This document shows, in pieces, positions 29,401 to 43,100 of a DNA stretch of 64,000 nt. Origin of the DNA: Heliopora coerulea. Lineage: Eukaryota > Cnidaria > Anthozoa > Scleralcyonacea > Helioporidae. Made by a program: the position numbers and the translations under genes. The stretch covers positions 2,739,501 to 2,803,500 of the forward strand of contig JASJOG010000006.1 in the NCBI GenBank assembly GCA_030142905.1, in the 5' to 3' direction. The notes beneath the pieces were generated by a model. It was not told where the DNA came from and ran no database searches. It saw only the letters and a list, made by a program, of their open reading frames with translations. The first letter of the stretch is position 1. Each line of letters starts with the position of its first letter.

Positions 29401-32400
29401 TAATTATCTTATTAACTTTTAAATTAACTTTTATATAATTAGCTTTAAAGAAAAGCAATTGTAGTATTCCAGCACATTTTGTTCGGAATTTTTCATTGTA
29501 AGTGCTTAATACTCCTTCAACATAGTTAAAATCAGCTCAAAGATTTTTCCCTTAAAAATGTTCCAGTCCGGAGTAAAAAGCGTATTTGGACCGGTCCAAA
29601 TATCGTAAAATTTAGTACCGCTCAGCAACCAATCAGAATGCGTAAATTTGCTTACGGACCCAAAAACGAGTTCGGCCATGTAATATAATAATTTCTCAAA
29701 CTCATTAGTAATTCATGAGTATAACATTCAATCAGACGCGCTGAATGGCACTACGCGAGCGAACTTGAAATAATATGGAAGTATTCGGCAGAGGACTAGA
29801 ACTGTTTTTTTCCAGTCCTTGGACTTAAAATATAATTTCACACAATCAGTTTATTCATCCATAGACTCATTACTAATGCACTAATTTATTGTGCCAATAC
29901 ACTAATTGATTCTGAGAAGTCATTCAAAGGCCTCCAACTTGGACTAGACCGGGTTTTCAAGTACTCGGAAATCGTTCCTATCCTCGGCTTCGCCTCGGAC
30001 TAGAAGGAATTCCTCGTAATTGAAAACCCAGTCTAGCCCTCATTGTCGGCCTTTAACTATTACGTCTTGGACATCATAAGGCTTCTACTATAAGATCAAA
30101 CCTTTTATCACCATATTTAAATCTATTGCATGGCTTTGTGTCATCTGTCTTATTACTTGGTAATATTGAAGAAATGACGTTGAAAATGCTGCTTACCAAT
30201 TAAAAACATTTTTGTTTAACAAATTTAGATGTTTGAAACTAATAATTTATTTTGTTTGTAGCAATTGGCAAACGTTGCTGTGGAGGGCAACAACGAACGT
30301 CGGTACTTTACAGCAGTTGATGGCGAAAAAGACAAAAAGGGAGAGTTGTTTGGAATTGAAAATTTATTCACATTACGAAATGATGGGTGCTGTGTCGCAA
30401 GTGATATTTTTAAAAGATCGGATAAAATAGAGAGAGGATTCAGAATGGCCAAATACGAATTGCTACCTGAAAATGAGAAAGTTGATGAGAAACCCGTAAG
30501 TTTATGACATTGTCCATGAAAGTGGAAAAGTAAAACGTTGATAAAGAGTAACATTTCTAAATAGTGGCATAAAGTGTAATTGCATTGCGTGAAATTGTTG
30601 TCGTTTGACGTTAAAATCGTAAATATATATAATTTACTTCTCATGTTTGTTAGGACATTCTTTTTGACAGTTCTTTTTATATTTTACTTAATATTGCAAG
30701 AAACGCACTTGTGTACCTGAAGAATGTGAGGAGGACGAGGGACATGATTTAGAAGCAGTCACTTCGCAGTTCAATGAAGATGAAACCCTTGACGATGATA
30801 TCGGCCTAAATGGTAACAACAAGAAAACGGTTTCAAACAATGGCACTGAAGGCAATTTAAGTGAAATTGGACACGAGAATGTGAAAAAGACTGAAAGTGA
30901 AAATCCACCCATGAAATTTACCAAAGTAAGAAACGTTTCTAAGGAAAAGAAATTGCACAAGAAACGATCGCAGTTACCTCAAAGTGAAGAGGACTGGAAA
31001 AGACGAAAAAATCAACTGTACGGGAGAACAATTTCCATGTATTAAAACTTTGAATATTACAGTATTCTGTGAATATCTGTTTGTTGGTTTGTTTGTTTGT
31101 TTGCTTGTTTGCTTGCTAGCTTGCTTGTTCGTGTGTTTGTTCAGAAATATTTATTAGATAAATGCTAATTTTCGATCGTCAATGTCATACACTGTAACCC
31201 TTTAGATCCCAGAATTTTCAAAAGAAATTTTAGATTATTCCATCAATACAAAATTCTTTTGAAATTCTGTTGAAATCTGCTTCATGAATCTAATTTGCAT
31301 TTATTGAATCGTACGGAAATGTACGATAGGAAGCTGAGGCGTTAAGACACAATTGGGGCGAGTTGCAAAAAAAGCAACTCTCGGGCCTCTAATTGGGAAT
31401 CAAACTCGGAACCCTGCGAATGTACTGCTGGGCTGTGCCAGCTGAAGTTCGAAGGCCATTGCCAAGAACGTGGCCTCGACGTCTGAATATATTAAGTTGG
31501 TAATGTCCATTCAATTGTTTGCTTGTTTATACGTGAACGGATTTGTAGAGTTATTCTTTAGTTCATTTGTACTTTTATCATTTTGTTTCTTCTATTTGCT
31601 TCTTATTGTTACTTCATTTTTGGTTAATAGGGACATACCAAGACAAACTGCTATATCGAAGGATAGTCAAGTTAACCAGATCCTAGGTAATTAATTAAAA
31701 TAAGTTTGTCGTATTGTGCCCTTTATTTAGTTTTTGCCTGTTTTTTGTTTGTGTCATTGTTGGGGATTTTTTGTCTATTTGTTGATTTGGGTTTGTTTAT
31801 TTTGTTTGTTTGTTTTATATTTGTTTGGATGATTATTTAATTGTACTTCAATAACAAAACCTCGTAGTTCAATCTCGTACCCAGGCTTTATTCTCCTCTC
31901 CTGGCTGCTCATGTGACTTACAAAATCTTACAGACAGAAAACAAAATCATTGTGATTGGGTCAGTGAACTCTCCTCTATATTCTCTTTAACCGATACTTT
32001 TAAACTACACGAACGTTTCAAATGCTACATGTATATTTTCGTACTTCTTGTCGATTAAAATACGGAATACGAAAATTAATATTCACAACGATCACATCTC
32101 TGAGACGATTCCCAAAACTTGTTCAGTTTTTACTTCATTAAAAGCAACTCAGGAAGATATCGGACGGATAACTTTCCATAAGACAAATGCTTTCAGGACT
32201 TCAAAATCGTATCGTTTTATAGCTTTTAAGGTAAACAATATATTCAAAACTCTGTCCGAAATTAGCATTTGGCATAAAAAGAAAACAGGACGCTAAGGGT
32301 CTTTCGATTATTTGTAAATGGTTACTACGCAACCTTGCCTGTGTGAATAAATTTCACTGGTGGCAGGTGACTAACGGCGGTCTGGATATTTTCGTTGGGA

Positions 32401-34105
32401 ACAGAGGAGCGACTAAAAGACCCTAGTAAAGTTAAGCGTGATTTTGAATGCATCGGTGAAACTGTCACAGACCTTGTTATATTGTAATATTTTTCGATTG
32501 AATAGAGTACTTTTGGTTTCGAAAAACATTTTGTGGAATTTTGTTCAATAAAGAACACATGCGTACCACATTTAAATTCAAATTTTCATATGTTGATTGA
32601 CCGGCGTACCGCGATTGATCAATCAATCCGTCGATTGACTAAATTAACCATAACTTACAGGTTCTTCCACCAACCGTAGCTTGTTCACATTAATAAAAAC
32701 ACTTAAAAAGGTTGTACTTCATGGAGCCATGTGTTACAAAATCATGAAGATATGTATAGAATTCTCAAAAGTTAACTTTAGAACTTGCTATTTTTTGCAA
32801 TTCTAATATTAACCTATGCGTCGAAAGTTTAAAATGTTACATCATTACCAATACAAATATATGTAATTCCTGTTTTCGTCATATTATTGCCACTCAGAAA
32901 ATGCAATTGTCAAAATTTTTTGACGTCACTTAAAAAATCATAGAACTTACTTCATCGAATGTGAAATACTCGGCTGTTGCCTTGTCATTCATTTTCGATA
33001 ACTAGGGTACTGCATAACTACACTATTTTAAGTCACTATCTGGCACTACCTGTTTACACATTAAGTCAATGCATGACTATATACTACTACAGTACTACCA
33101 TTTCCAATGAGGTACTATCTGAAACATTCGGCTACTAAACACTATCATTCAGCTTTAAATATTACATCTTTATCGTTGCTTTCATTTATAGATCGCTCGG
33201 TCATGACCTTGTAACTCCTGCTCCTTCCCGACCCTACAACTACTAAAACTCACTTTCATTGCATTAGTTGCAGGTTTCAATATATGGTATGTTAACAATG
33301 CGATCTACAAACACGACTTACGTTTAACTTAAGACCTTTTTGATTGTAGCATCGAAAATGCTGAATAATGAATTAGCGATAGCAAATAGAGCAAAAAAAG
33401 TCCAGATTGCTAAGGGAAAAAATTGAATAAAAAGTGTTTTTCTTATTAAGTGCTGGTGAAAGCAACTGCCCACCCTTAACTGCGCTACGGGTAATAACTA
33501 AAAAATTCATTCTTTTACTTTTCAACCTTTTATTTTACTTTTAATTTTACAATCCGATGTTTGATAAATTGTTCATGTTGACTGTAACATCGGCTGCGTC
33601 ATAAACTGAAATCTACCTTTTAACCGTCTGTCATAGGATTCTATTTTCACGGACTCCAAGCATTTTCTTATTCAAAATAAAGATGCCGAAGAAGTGCGAT
33701 GCGACGGTACTAATCTCGACGTGCGAGGAGTCCATTTACACGCGTGGTGACCAGGAAGAAAAAATTTCGTAGTGTCTATGTTTGTATATATATTTATAAA
33801 ATAACACGCGTCCTATTCACGCTCTGGTTGGACGAGCCTCATTTTCTCTGAGAGTACAGAGACCCGGCTGACGTCATTTTCATTTTGTATTAGAGTATAG
33901 AGACATGGATGACGTCACGAAAACTCAAAAAAACCTTGGTTATTTTATAAAACAAATAGAAAATAGCTTTCGTGTCTCAGTACTCTGATAGAAACATGAA
34001 TGACGCCATTTCAACCAGAAAAATACCAAAGCCATTTTTCTGATTGAAATGACGTCATTCATCTTTCTATCACAGCACCGAGACACTCAAGCAATTTTCT
34101 ATTTG

Positions 34106-34152
<47 letters not shown>

Positions 34153-37100
34153 GGTATCTATTCAAGGATTCCGGTCACTGAAGTATGCCGCGTGCAAACT
34201 CGGCGACTGGTATGTTGTTGACAAAACGAGAGTTTGGATTGAACGTTATTGTTCTTCTTTTTTCGCTATTATGAACCTCTACGAAGTTGTTTACATCATT
34301 TGAACACTGAAGCCTGTAAACGATTGAACATCAGCCCACGAAATGGCTTTTTTTAAAGTTAGTGCTTACGATTGGTTTCAGTTTTTGAGGCCATCTTGGT
34401 TACAAGACCATTCATGACTCGGATTCTGAAAGAGCAGTTTTCAAACTTAGCCCCATGGAATATGTCCAAGTTATCACTTTTCACAGCTAGGCTTTGACTT
34501 TGTTCTTTCTGATGAATATCTACAAAAGACGTAAAGGAACTCGAGCTGGCCCTTGTTGCCCGAACATTTGCTGAGGGACTCAGTGTAAACGACATTCTTC
34601 GCTGGTGTTGAACGAAACGCGATTGGCTATCTTTAAAACCCGGAACGGAGAATCGGAGAACGGGGAATGGGGAATGCTAAAATCCGAAATGAGAAAAGCT
34701 GGAATCTTTAAAATCCGGAATACGAACAGCCGGAATCTTTCAAACCCGGAATACGAAAAGCCAGAATCTTTAAAACCTGGAATCTTTAAAACCCGGATTG
34801 AGAAAATCCAGAATCTTTAAAATCCGGAATGCAAAAACCTGAAATCTTTAAAATCCGGAATGCGAAATGCTGGAATCTTTATAACCCGGAATGCGAAAAG
34901 CCGGAACCTTTAAAACCCAGAATGCTGAAAGCCGCAATCTTCAAAATCCGGAATCTTTAAAACACGGAATACGAAAACCTCCGGTTCTTCAAAATAAGGA
35001 ATGGAATATTTCCAGTAAATTTATTGTTTTTACATAAATTTAATCATGAAAAGTACGCTTCGACATTTTTGATTTTTACGTATTCAAAAATGAACAAAGC
35101 AAAAAGTTTAGCCACGTAAAAATGTACTTCGTAAAAGGTAGTTCCGCTTCTCTCAACTCGTTTTTATTGCCACAAAAGTTTTACCAGGTTTGCTTGTATT
35201 TTGTTTTCCGTGTTTTATATTTTCCGTTTTTTGGTCAGCAATAAATTGCAGAATTCGTTCTTGTTTTCTTTGTTTATTTTGTCGGTTTCGTTATTCGTTT
35301 TACCTTCGTCACTAAAGTCTGAGACTTGTACCTTCGTTTGAATACTTAGTAAAATCTCCATCATAGCACCTCTGACATTTCTAACCAACTTTGAGATAAT
35401 ATAGAATTTATCAATTTTTTTTAAGACAAAAAAAACATCAAGAAAATTTTCAGTCATGAGTTATCCGTAAGACTGGTATCCGACCAGCAACCTATGAGAA
35501 TGTTTCAATTCTAAGACGCACAGTCTCGCCATCTCATAAAAATATCTTTCTTTAATGCAAAATGAGTGAGAAATTTGATTGAGAAACGACACAAAACACC
35601 ACAAGCTCGCAACTAATACAGGGTCTTGATACGAGCATCCGTTGTATAATTGTGAGAATGGAATTCTTTCAGCCAGTTAAAGGTAATTCTCGCCGAATGT
35701 TTTGTTTTAATAAAACAGAATTTAAATTTTAATCATAAACACGACGAAAAGCTGTTTAAATATAAAATAATTTCCAATTTGGATCATTGTAAATTTCCGG
35801 CCAATATGTTTGTGTTTTTTTATTGCATTCACTCTTCCAGTTACAGTAAGGACGAATTGTCTTCTGAAAAGCTATCATCTTACTCGAATTTTCGAGAAAT
35901 ATATTGGAAGGGTGGGCGAAGGTTGTTGCGTACACGTATTTCTAGTATCTGGAGCTAATTTCATGATAATCAAAAATGCGTGCTTGACGCTATTTTGTAC
36001 CTTTAAGTTAGTAAAGATGTTTCATCAACAGTGACAATGAGTCAACACCTTGAATTTTAATTTTCTGTCTTGATCAAAGTTGTCAACACTGTCATCCAAG
36101 GGTTGTTTGTCTTGTCGCAAGAAGTTGAATTTTTCCTGCTCCTTGAGACAGCTATTTAAATAGCAAGACAAAGAAATCGCTGTTGCTTCGCGTGACCTGT
36201 CCTTATATCTCTTGGATATTTAATGAGTAACGTCCTCTGGTGTTAGCGAGAGCAAAAAGTACCAAAGGGTCGCCATCGTGGTGGAAAATTAGGTGGAAAG
36301 AATTGAGTTTCAGACATGCTATTTTTTGCCTTCGTTAAGAATACTTTGAAAGAGTAAACCTAAAAGCCTCGCTGTTTGATGGTACAGGCCGTAGCTATAT
36401 AGGCTGAGGTTTTCCCAAATAAATTTCAGTTCCCTCAAAGCATTTACGAAAAACCTTACAAACAAAAAACACTTTTTATCGTTTAGTCATGAGCCCCGTA
36501 GACAATATTTTACCCCACTAAACATGTCAGGCTAGCTCCAGATCTGCAAAAGCAGTGTTTCTTTCACAGCACACTTCTGCATTTCGTAATCGTAATGCAC
36601 TTAAGGCCTCATTAAGGTCCTTGATAAGTCAGAACTAACATAACCTTGGGCTTAAATAGGCCGCGAACATTCGTACGTCTGGCTCTACAGTGATGTTGTT
36701 CGTGACCAAAGTAACACGAAGCTTATTTATAAGTCATAAAGAAACTCGTATAACTGCACTGTTCATGGGTTGTTTAGCCCAGGCTTACACTAAGCGCGGC
36801 CTATTTTTTCTCGTATAAACCTTTTTACTGATGTAACAGAAATCAAAATTCCATTTCTAAGTCCTGGTTTCCTTCTTCAAAACCAGCTCATCTATCGCCT
36901 CCATCCTTCGTTTCTGTCGCAAAATGTTGAACCCCTTATTCTTTGGGACTTTAAAGAAAATTATCATATTATGTTGGAGGATCAAAATATCGAACATGTC
37001 ATCGTGAACTTTAGCTGTAGGTCTTGCAGCTCTATACTCGGGTCCGTGTGCATGATTAATTCTCGGTTGATCTGGCCACGCAAGCGGGTAACACTTTTAA

Positions 37101-40100
37101 ACATAGTGATCATTAACGAATGTCTAGACTAAAAAATGTTAGCTGGTTCTTCTCGATGACTTAATTTGTTTTTGACAGATAAGAATCACATTACACCTCT
37201 CGTTTGCATTCGAAGACCAGTTCGTTTAGTTGTCGTTTGTCTTTAAACATCTAACAGTTGAACAAACTTTTTTGTACCATTTCATGATTTAAATATGCCT
37301 GTTCTCTGTTTTTCAGTCAGCGCATCATTAACAAATTGAAATTCCTTCCTTGTTATCTTAGAATATTGTGCAACATCAACATGGCAATATCACTAATCAT
37401 CTGGCTTAACAGAAATTACCTTAATTAATTTGTGAAAACTGAAATTGTGCACAAGACTGTATTTGGAGCATTTATATAAGAAAACACTGTAGCATATTCC
37501 AAGATAAGTCACAAATACTCGTTCAAATAGTGCACCATAAACTGGTTTACCTCCTAAACTTTGCGTCTGATTTAATGCTGGTGAAAATGAAAGGTTGGCG
37601 ACTTTTTTCAGACATGTTGTATACGAACCGTGCTAATTATTTTCTTTGTATGAATGGCCCTATTGCAAATTTTTGGTTTGTACTAGGCGACAACTCCAAC
37701 AATAACCGAAAATTGAAAGCTATTTCCCATTAAAGAACGTGTCAAGGGTATACCAATACCTGTGGTTACTGAAACAGCTTGTAGTTTTGTTGTGGGTACT
37801 CAATTGAAGCAACTCAAATGTACTAAAGGTCAGAATATGTCACCCCTATCAAGGCAACATACGATTAGATGAGGAGTTCCACAAAGCTCAATATGAAATG
37901 TTATTGATGTTAACGAATGTCATGTATGCCATACACGCAGAATGGTAATACGCTCTAACACATTAACTTGCTGAGACTCAGATAGAGAGCTATCGCGGAG
38001 CACTTGTAGCCTCCTTCACATTGGTGATGCACGTCCAAGCGCAAGCATGTGACAAGAGAACCCTTTGTTGTCTCTTTTGTCTTGGTCTTATACTCGTGCT
38101 TGCATGTGCCTGCGTTGCCCCTCTGGAATATTTTCCTTGTTCCTTCTGTTTCATTCTTGTGCTTGTGCTTGCTTCACTTGTGGTAACCAGACTTTTATCT
38201 TTCCTTAATTTATGTTTTCTTGAGAATAGAAAGCTAGCTTTAAAAGACTTTTCGTTGCGTTTTGCAAGGGTTGGAAATTTTCGATAATGCGCTATATCCT
38301 TGGATTTCAATAGTGCCTAGACACTGTTTCGTAACCAGGCGTGTTAATTGACCTATTTCGTTGTGTATGCAATTTCCCGTTTTCAAACCTCGTGATAGTT
38401 TACTTTTGTATCATGTTCATAATAATGCTTTTGATGCGTGTCTGAATGTGATTAAATTTCAAAGAAACAGTTCCCCGGAGTAACGTCACGGGGTCTGAAA
38501 CGGGACAGCAAATAGGGAAACTAAGATCGATGTGTTGACTGTACCAAAAAATGACTGTACATTTAATCACGACGCATTGCAAACGTAAATTAACCTTAAT
38601 AATAGCTGAAGAATGTGTTAAAAATAAGGTTAAAAAATCTTACCGTTGTAACCCTATTTTTATATATTTCAGCAATAGACGACATCTTCTGCACCCAAAG
38701 GAATATGCTTAAAGTACAAGTTCTGTCCTTTTTTAGTTACGGTCAATTGAGAATCGTTGATTGTGTAGAGCGTTGGGAGGACTGGGGATGGACGTGATAA
38801 ACTGTCGCAGAAAAGAGCTGCTTGTGTTCTCCCTAAATCCTTCCGCATCTGAGTACCACCGTACCAGGCAAGATGTTATAGTTAGGGGTACACCGGATGG
38901 TGATTTTTGCTATCCGGCCGGGTACCGGATTTGCCGGATAGTGAAAGAAAATCCGGCCTGATACCATAATAATAGATTAATAATAAACCATTCTCAGTTT
39001 GGTCCCAGATTATTGCTCGCATGAGTAACTGTTAGAGTTACACTGTAGAGATTGTTATTGGTTATTACATAGAAATATTTGCTGAATTGCCTCTAGACTA
39101 TATTGGAGATGTCACTTATTCCAAACAGCATTTGTACTAAATCTGTTATCACAATGGTTCGGTGTGATCTCTGACAAGTTCTACAATTAATCTTAAAATA
39201 AATGCAAATAGCAAGCGAAAGACGCAAACAGAGCCACTGAACAAAGTAATGAGGAAAATACGGTTTTTTAAAGTTTCATATTCTAATTTCTTGCTCCAAA
39301 CAAATGGGTTGAGAAAGAGTTAACGCTGTACGTTTTGGTAATTGGTGCAAGAACATATTCACACCATCCTGCATATTGCAATCTTCAATTGATAGTTAAT
39401 ACCTTTTGTTTAAGGTGGTTTAATGAATGAACTAGAAACTTACCACCAACCAGCTACTTTTGTGCCTTTTTGTGTCGTCAATCGGTACATTTTTGTAGAA
39501 AACTGAATCAAATAAATATCCAGCAATCCAGCCGGATACTAAATCTGGTGTACCCCTGGTTATGGTCGGTGTCGTATGGTATGGTGCGGTACAGTTTAGG
39601 GTAGTTTAGTTGTGGTATGGTGTCGTTAATGGTGGATATGTTATGAACTAAAATATAGTCTTCCCTTTGGTTTAGAGGATTGTGGTGTGAAACATACTCA
39701 TTCGAATAAGTCAATTATTGGAACAAGCAGAGCTGAAAATGAGATGACCTCTCGAGCAATAAAGGAAGTGTTTGAGCTTGGTCAGTACTCTCAGCAACCG
39801 GCGAATTGTTTTGCAGCCGTTGAGGTATGGGAAAATGCACATAATTTTCCTTCACATCATATGCTTGACAAAATTACCGAATTCTGACTAGTCGAAAGAA
39901 GTACGATTAAATAATTAATTGTATCCCTTTCGAAATCACTTAAGGAACGGTATAACCCCCCTGGTTAAAAGAAGTGCAATTTAACCATTGATTAAACTCT
40001 TGCGTCGTAGTGTACTTCCCTGATGACCAGTCAAACTTAAGATGGTCATTACTAGTGACCAATTCCAGCTCAGTAAATATAAATATCAATAGTTGTTTTA

Positions 40101-43100
40101 TTGAACTCTTTACTGCAATCGCCAATTTTGCTCGTGATTTTAGAAGGGATGTCATTGTTAGATAATCGAAACTTTGTGAAATTATTGCAAGAAATCGTAC
40201 TCGTCATTAACAAGTCGACTTCCCGTTCCGTCGTCGGCCGATTTTGTCGTAACTCGAATGATTTAGGCTTTTCAGTTCGTTCTGTTACCTACGTTAATTG
40301 CACTTCCTTACGCATAATTGCACATACATTAATTGCACATCGATTGATTACATTTCAGTATGTGCAGTTAAGGTATACATGAAAACAAATCAATATGACA
40401 TTATATTTTATAAGACAAAGGTTTTGAATCGCTTTTCCACGAACTTCTCCTACGCTTGTAATTAAAAACTCCATTGAAAGAATACTCGTAGTAAATTAAA
40501 GAAAGAAGACGTTTTTGCAAGAATTACATAGCTACAAAGAGCACGGGTCACTTTCATCAAGCAATCACGTCGTTATCTTTGTTCAATAAATTAAACCTTT
40601 TTGGTTGCTTTCACCCATTTGCAAGAAGACTTGTTGTGGAAAATCGCAATTCGCCTTAACGAAAGAACGTTGTTTGTGGTTGTATAGCTTGTGGTTGTAA
40701 ACAAATTTTTCAACAGGTTGGACCACAAAATTTTATCCCAAAATTTTTACTCTGTCGAAGGGCTTTCATTCGAAACGCCAAAATCTTGTTTTATCGCTTT
40801 CAGGCATAGCACTATCTTTAAATGCTTTCTAATGATGATTTCGCTCGTACAATTGAGGATTTACATCGCTTGTGATATTTGAATATTTTGCAATTTGGTA
40901 CTCATATGAGGGCCCAGAAAAATTTGGGCACAGCACACTGGTTATGTAAATCCTTATTGAATCAATCAACCAACCAATTCATCGATCATTGTATTTCTGA
41001 TGCGTTCCTGCTTTTTATGAAACAAGGTGTATCATGAGCGGGCTCTGATTGGTTAAAATCCAAACACGGAAGATTTCACGCCAAAAGTTTACCGAAATTC
41101 GTGTTGTACGTTCCGTCTTAACCTAAAAGAAACACGTAATTGTTTTTGTGTTTTTGACTTTCGATCAGCTAAAAATACTTACTTGGTTTTTGTTAGTTTT
41201 TTTTTTCTTTTCACCACATTGAAGAAGGTTGACTTTGTTGACAAGAGTTCTTAAGTTTGTCTCTGATTGGTAGTTGGTGATTTTTGGAGGAATTACTCAT
41301 TTCATCAACGTGTTAATAGGGGGGGCCAAAAAAACTCTCCCCCCCCCATGTGAAATAAGGGCATACCGATATGCCATGTTAAATAGGGTTAAGTCGATTC
41401 TTGTTTGTTCATCAGAACTTTATTTTCAAATGGTTCTAAGGGTACGAAATTTGTGTAGCAGTAAATTTTACTAACATTGGGTCTTTTAAATCGAAAAAGT
41501 TGGTTTCGTATTGATGGCGATAGAGCGGTAAGCTGCAGGAACCTACGGCCAACGTTTGACTTAAATTATATCAGCGATGAAATTGGCGGGCAATTTTTGG
41601 GGCCAATCTCTCTGTTGCTTTTTGTTCGTTGCTCCAGATGTAGAGCTCTGATTCCCAGGATCGTGGATTCAGTTAATTCTGAAATGTCTAAAAGTTGCAT
41701 GTTTTTTTTTTTGTAACACCCCGCGGTTGGGTCCTACAAGAGGGTTCACACTCAATCAGTCTTCACTTGAAATTTCTCCTCTTAATCGTTTTTGAATTGT
41801 GAGAAAAAATGAGATATCTCAACAACACATGCCACTTTATATCATATCTTGGCCTAGAGTGATGGTGAGGAAAGCGACGACATTGGTACTAGCAATGAGA
41901 GATTCGTTACAAAGGCAGACGAAAAGGAGGACTCTGGAAAATGCTATATGAAAGTTAAATCAGCTACTCAGAGGTAATTTTTATCACGTGTTAGAATTGA
42001 ATAGAATTCGGAAGTTAAAAGTTTAGTACCTTGGGATTAGTTTTCTCTTCGATGAAGAGATTCACCTAAAAGCTTTACCAAGCGTAACATTTTCATTTTG
42101 TCCGGCACAAATCGGACTTTAGTCAGTTATCTTTTGAAGGCTGGTACTGAGTCTGACAGTACATTGTAGCTATATGTCATGATGTTCAGAAGCCTATGTA
42201 AAGTTAGTTTTTTGTAGTTCGAGAGCCAGCTTTTCCGGGAAGAGTTTTTAAATCTAATTTTTGTTGATGCTGTTGTTAATTTACATTTGCTTGTGCATGC
42301 CGTTTACTCCCGTCCTTTAACTTGGCGCTGCGCCAAAGATATTCTACGTTATTCATTGCGAGACATACTAGTTATAAAACATTTCTTATGTTGTATCTTA
42401 CTCTTTTTTTTCTTAGTATTCAAAAGAAAATGTCAATTAGCAGGATCGGTGACAATTTCATTTTGTTTGGGGAGACACCAAAGACGATACGAATGAATCA
42501 GTTTTTGGAAATGTCTCGAGAACAAGGTTATGAATCAGAAGTTGATCTTGCTAAAGTTGTTGTGAATAGTAAAACAAGGGACAGACTTAATATACTTAGG
42601 GAATATTATAAGACAAAGCATTACCCGAAAGAGAACGATTTAAATTATCCCGAAAGTATTGAATCTTCTCCGGAAAAAATTTCGGACAATACAAAGGTAA
42701 CTAAAAGGTCTACCAAGAGCGAAAGTCCGCTAAAGCAGACCGAATACCGTTGTCGTCGATCTTCGCAAAAAAAATCTTACACTAAAGTTTGTAAAGCACC
42801 TATCTTAAAGACAAGTGTAACTGACTGGCTAGAAAAAGACCATACAGTGGCTTCGAACGATAATGTAAAGAATACCGAATTACCATCGTCGTCAGGTCAA
42901 CAATTCTACACAGATATTCCACCAGAGAACGAAGAAATAGATATCAATAATTCGTTTGAAAATGAAAGAATGAAAACTTCGGACAATAATTTTAAAAAGG
43001 CAAATATGCCTACATTGCCTACATATGTTCATACGAATATTCTGCCAAATATCATCCAGACCAGTGAAAGCGGGGATAGAATCATCGAAACTCAAGGGAG

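Noticed and set aside
34625..34995. CRISPR-like array
   Set aside because: Units are contiguous, diverged and have no spacers; it is an animal minisatellite.
37990..38310. 106-codon minus-strand frame, Lys/Ser/Thr/Gln-rich
   Set aside because: It overlaps an equally open plus-strand frame and comes from CTTG/GCTTGT-rich low-complexity DNA; no motif.
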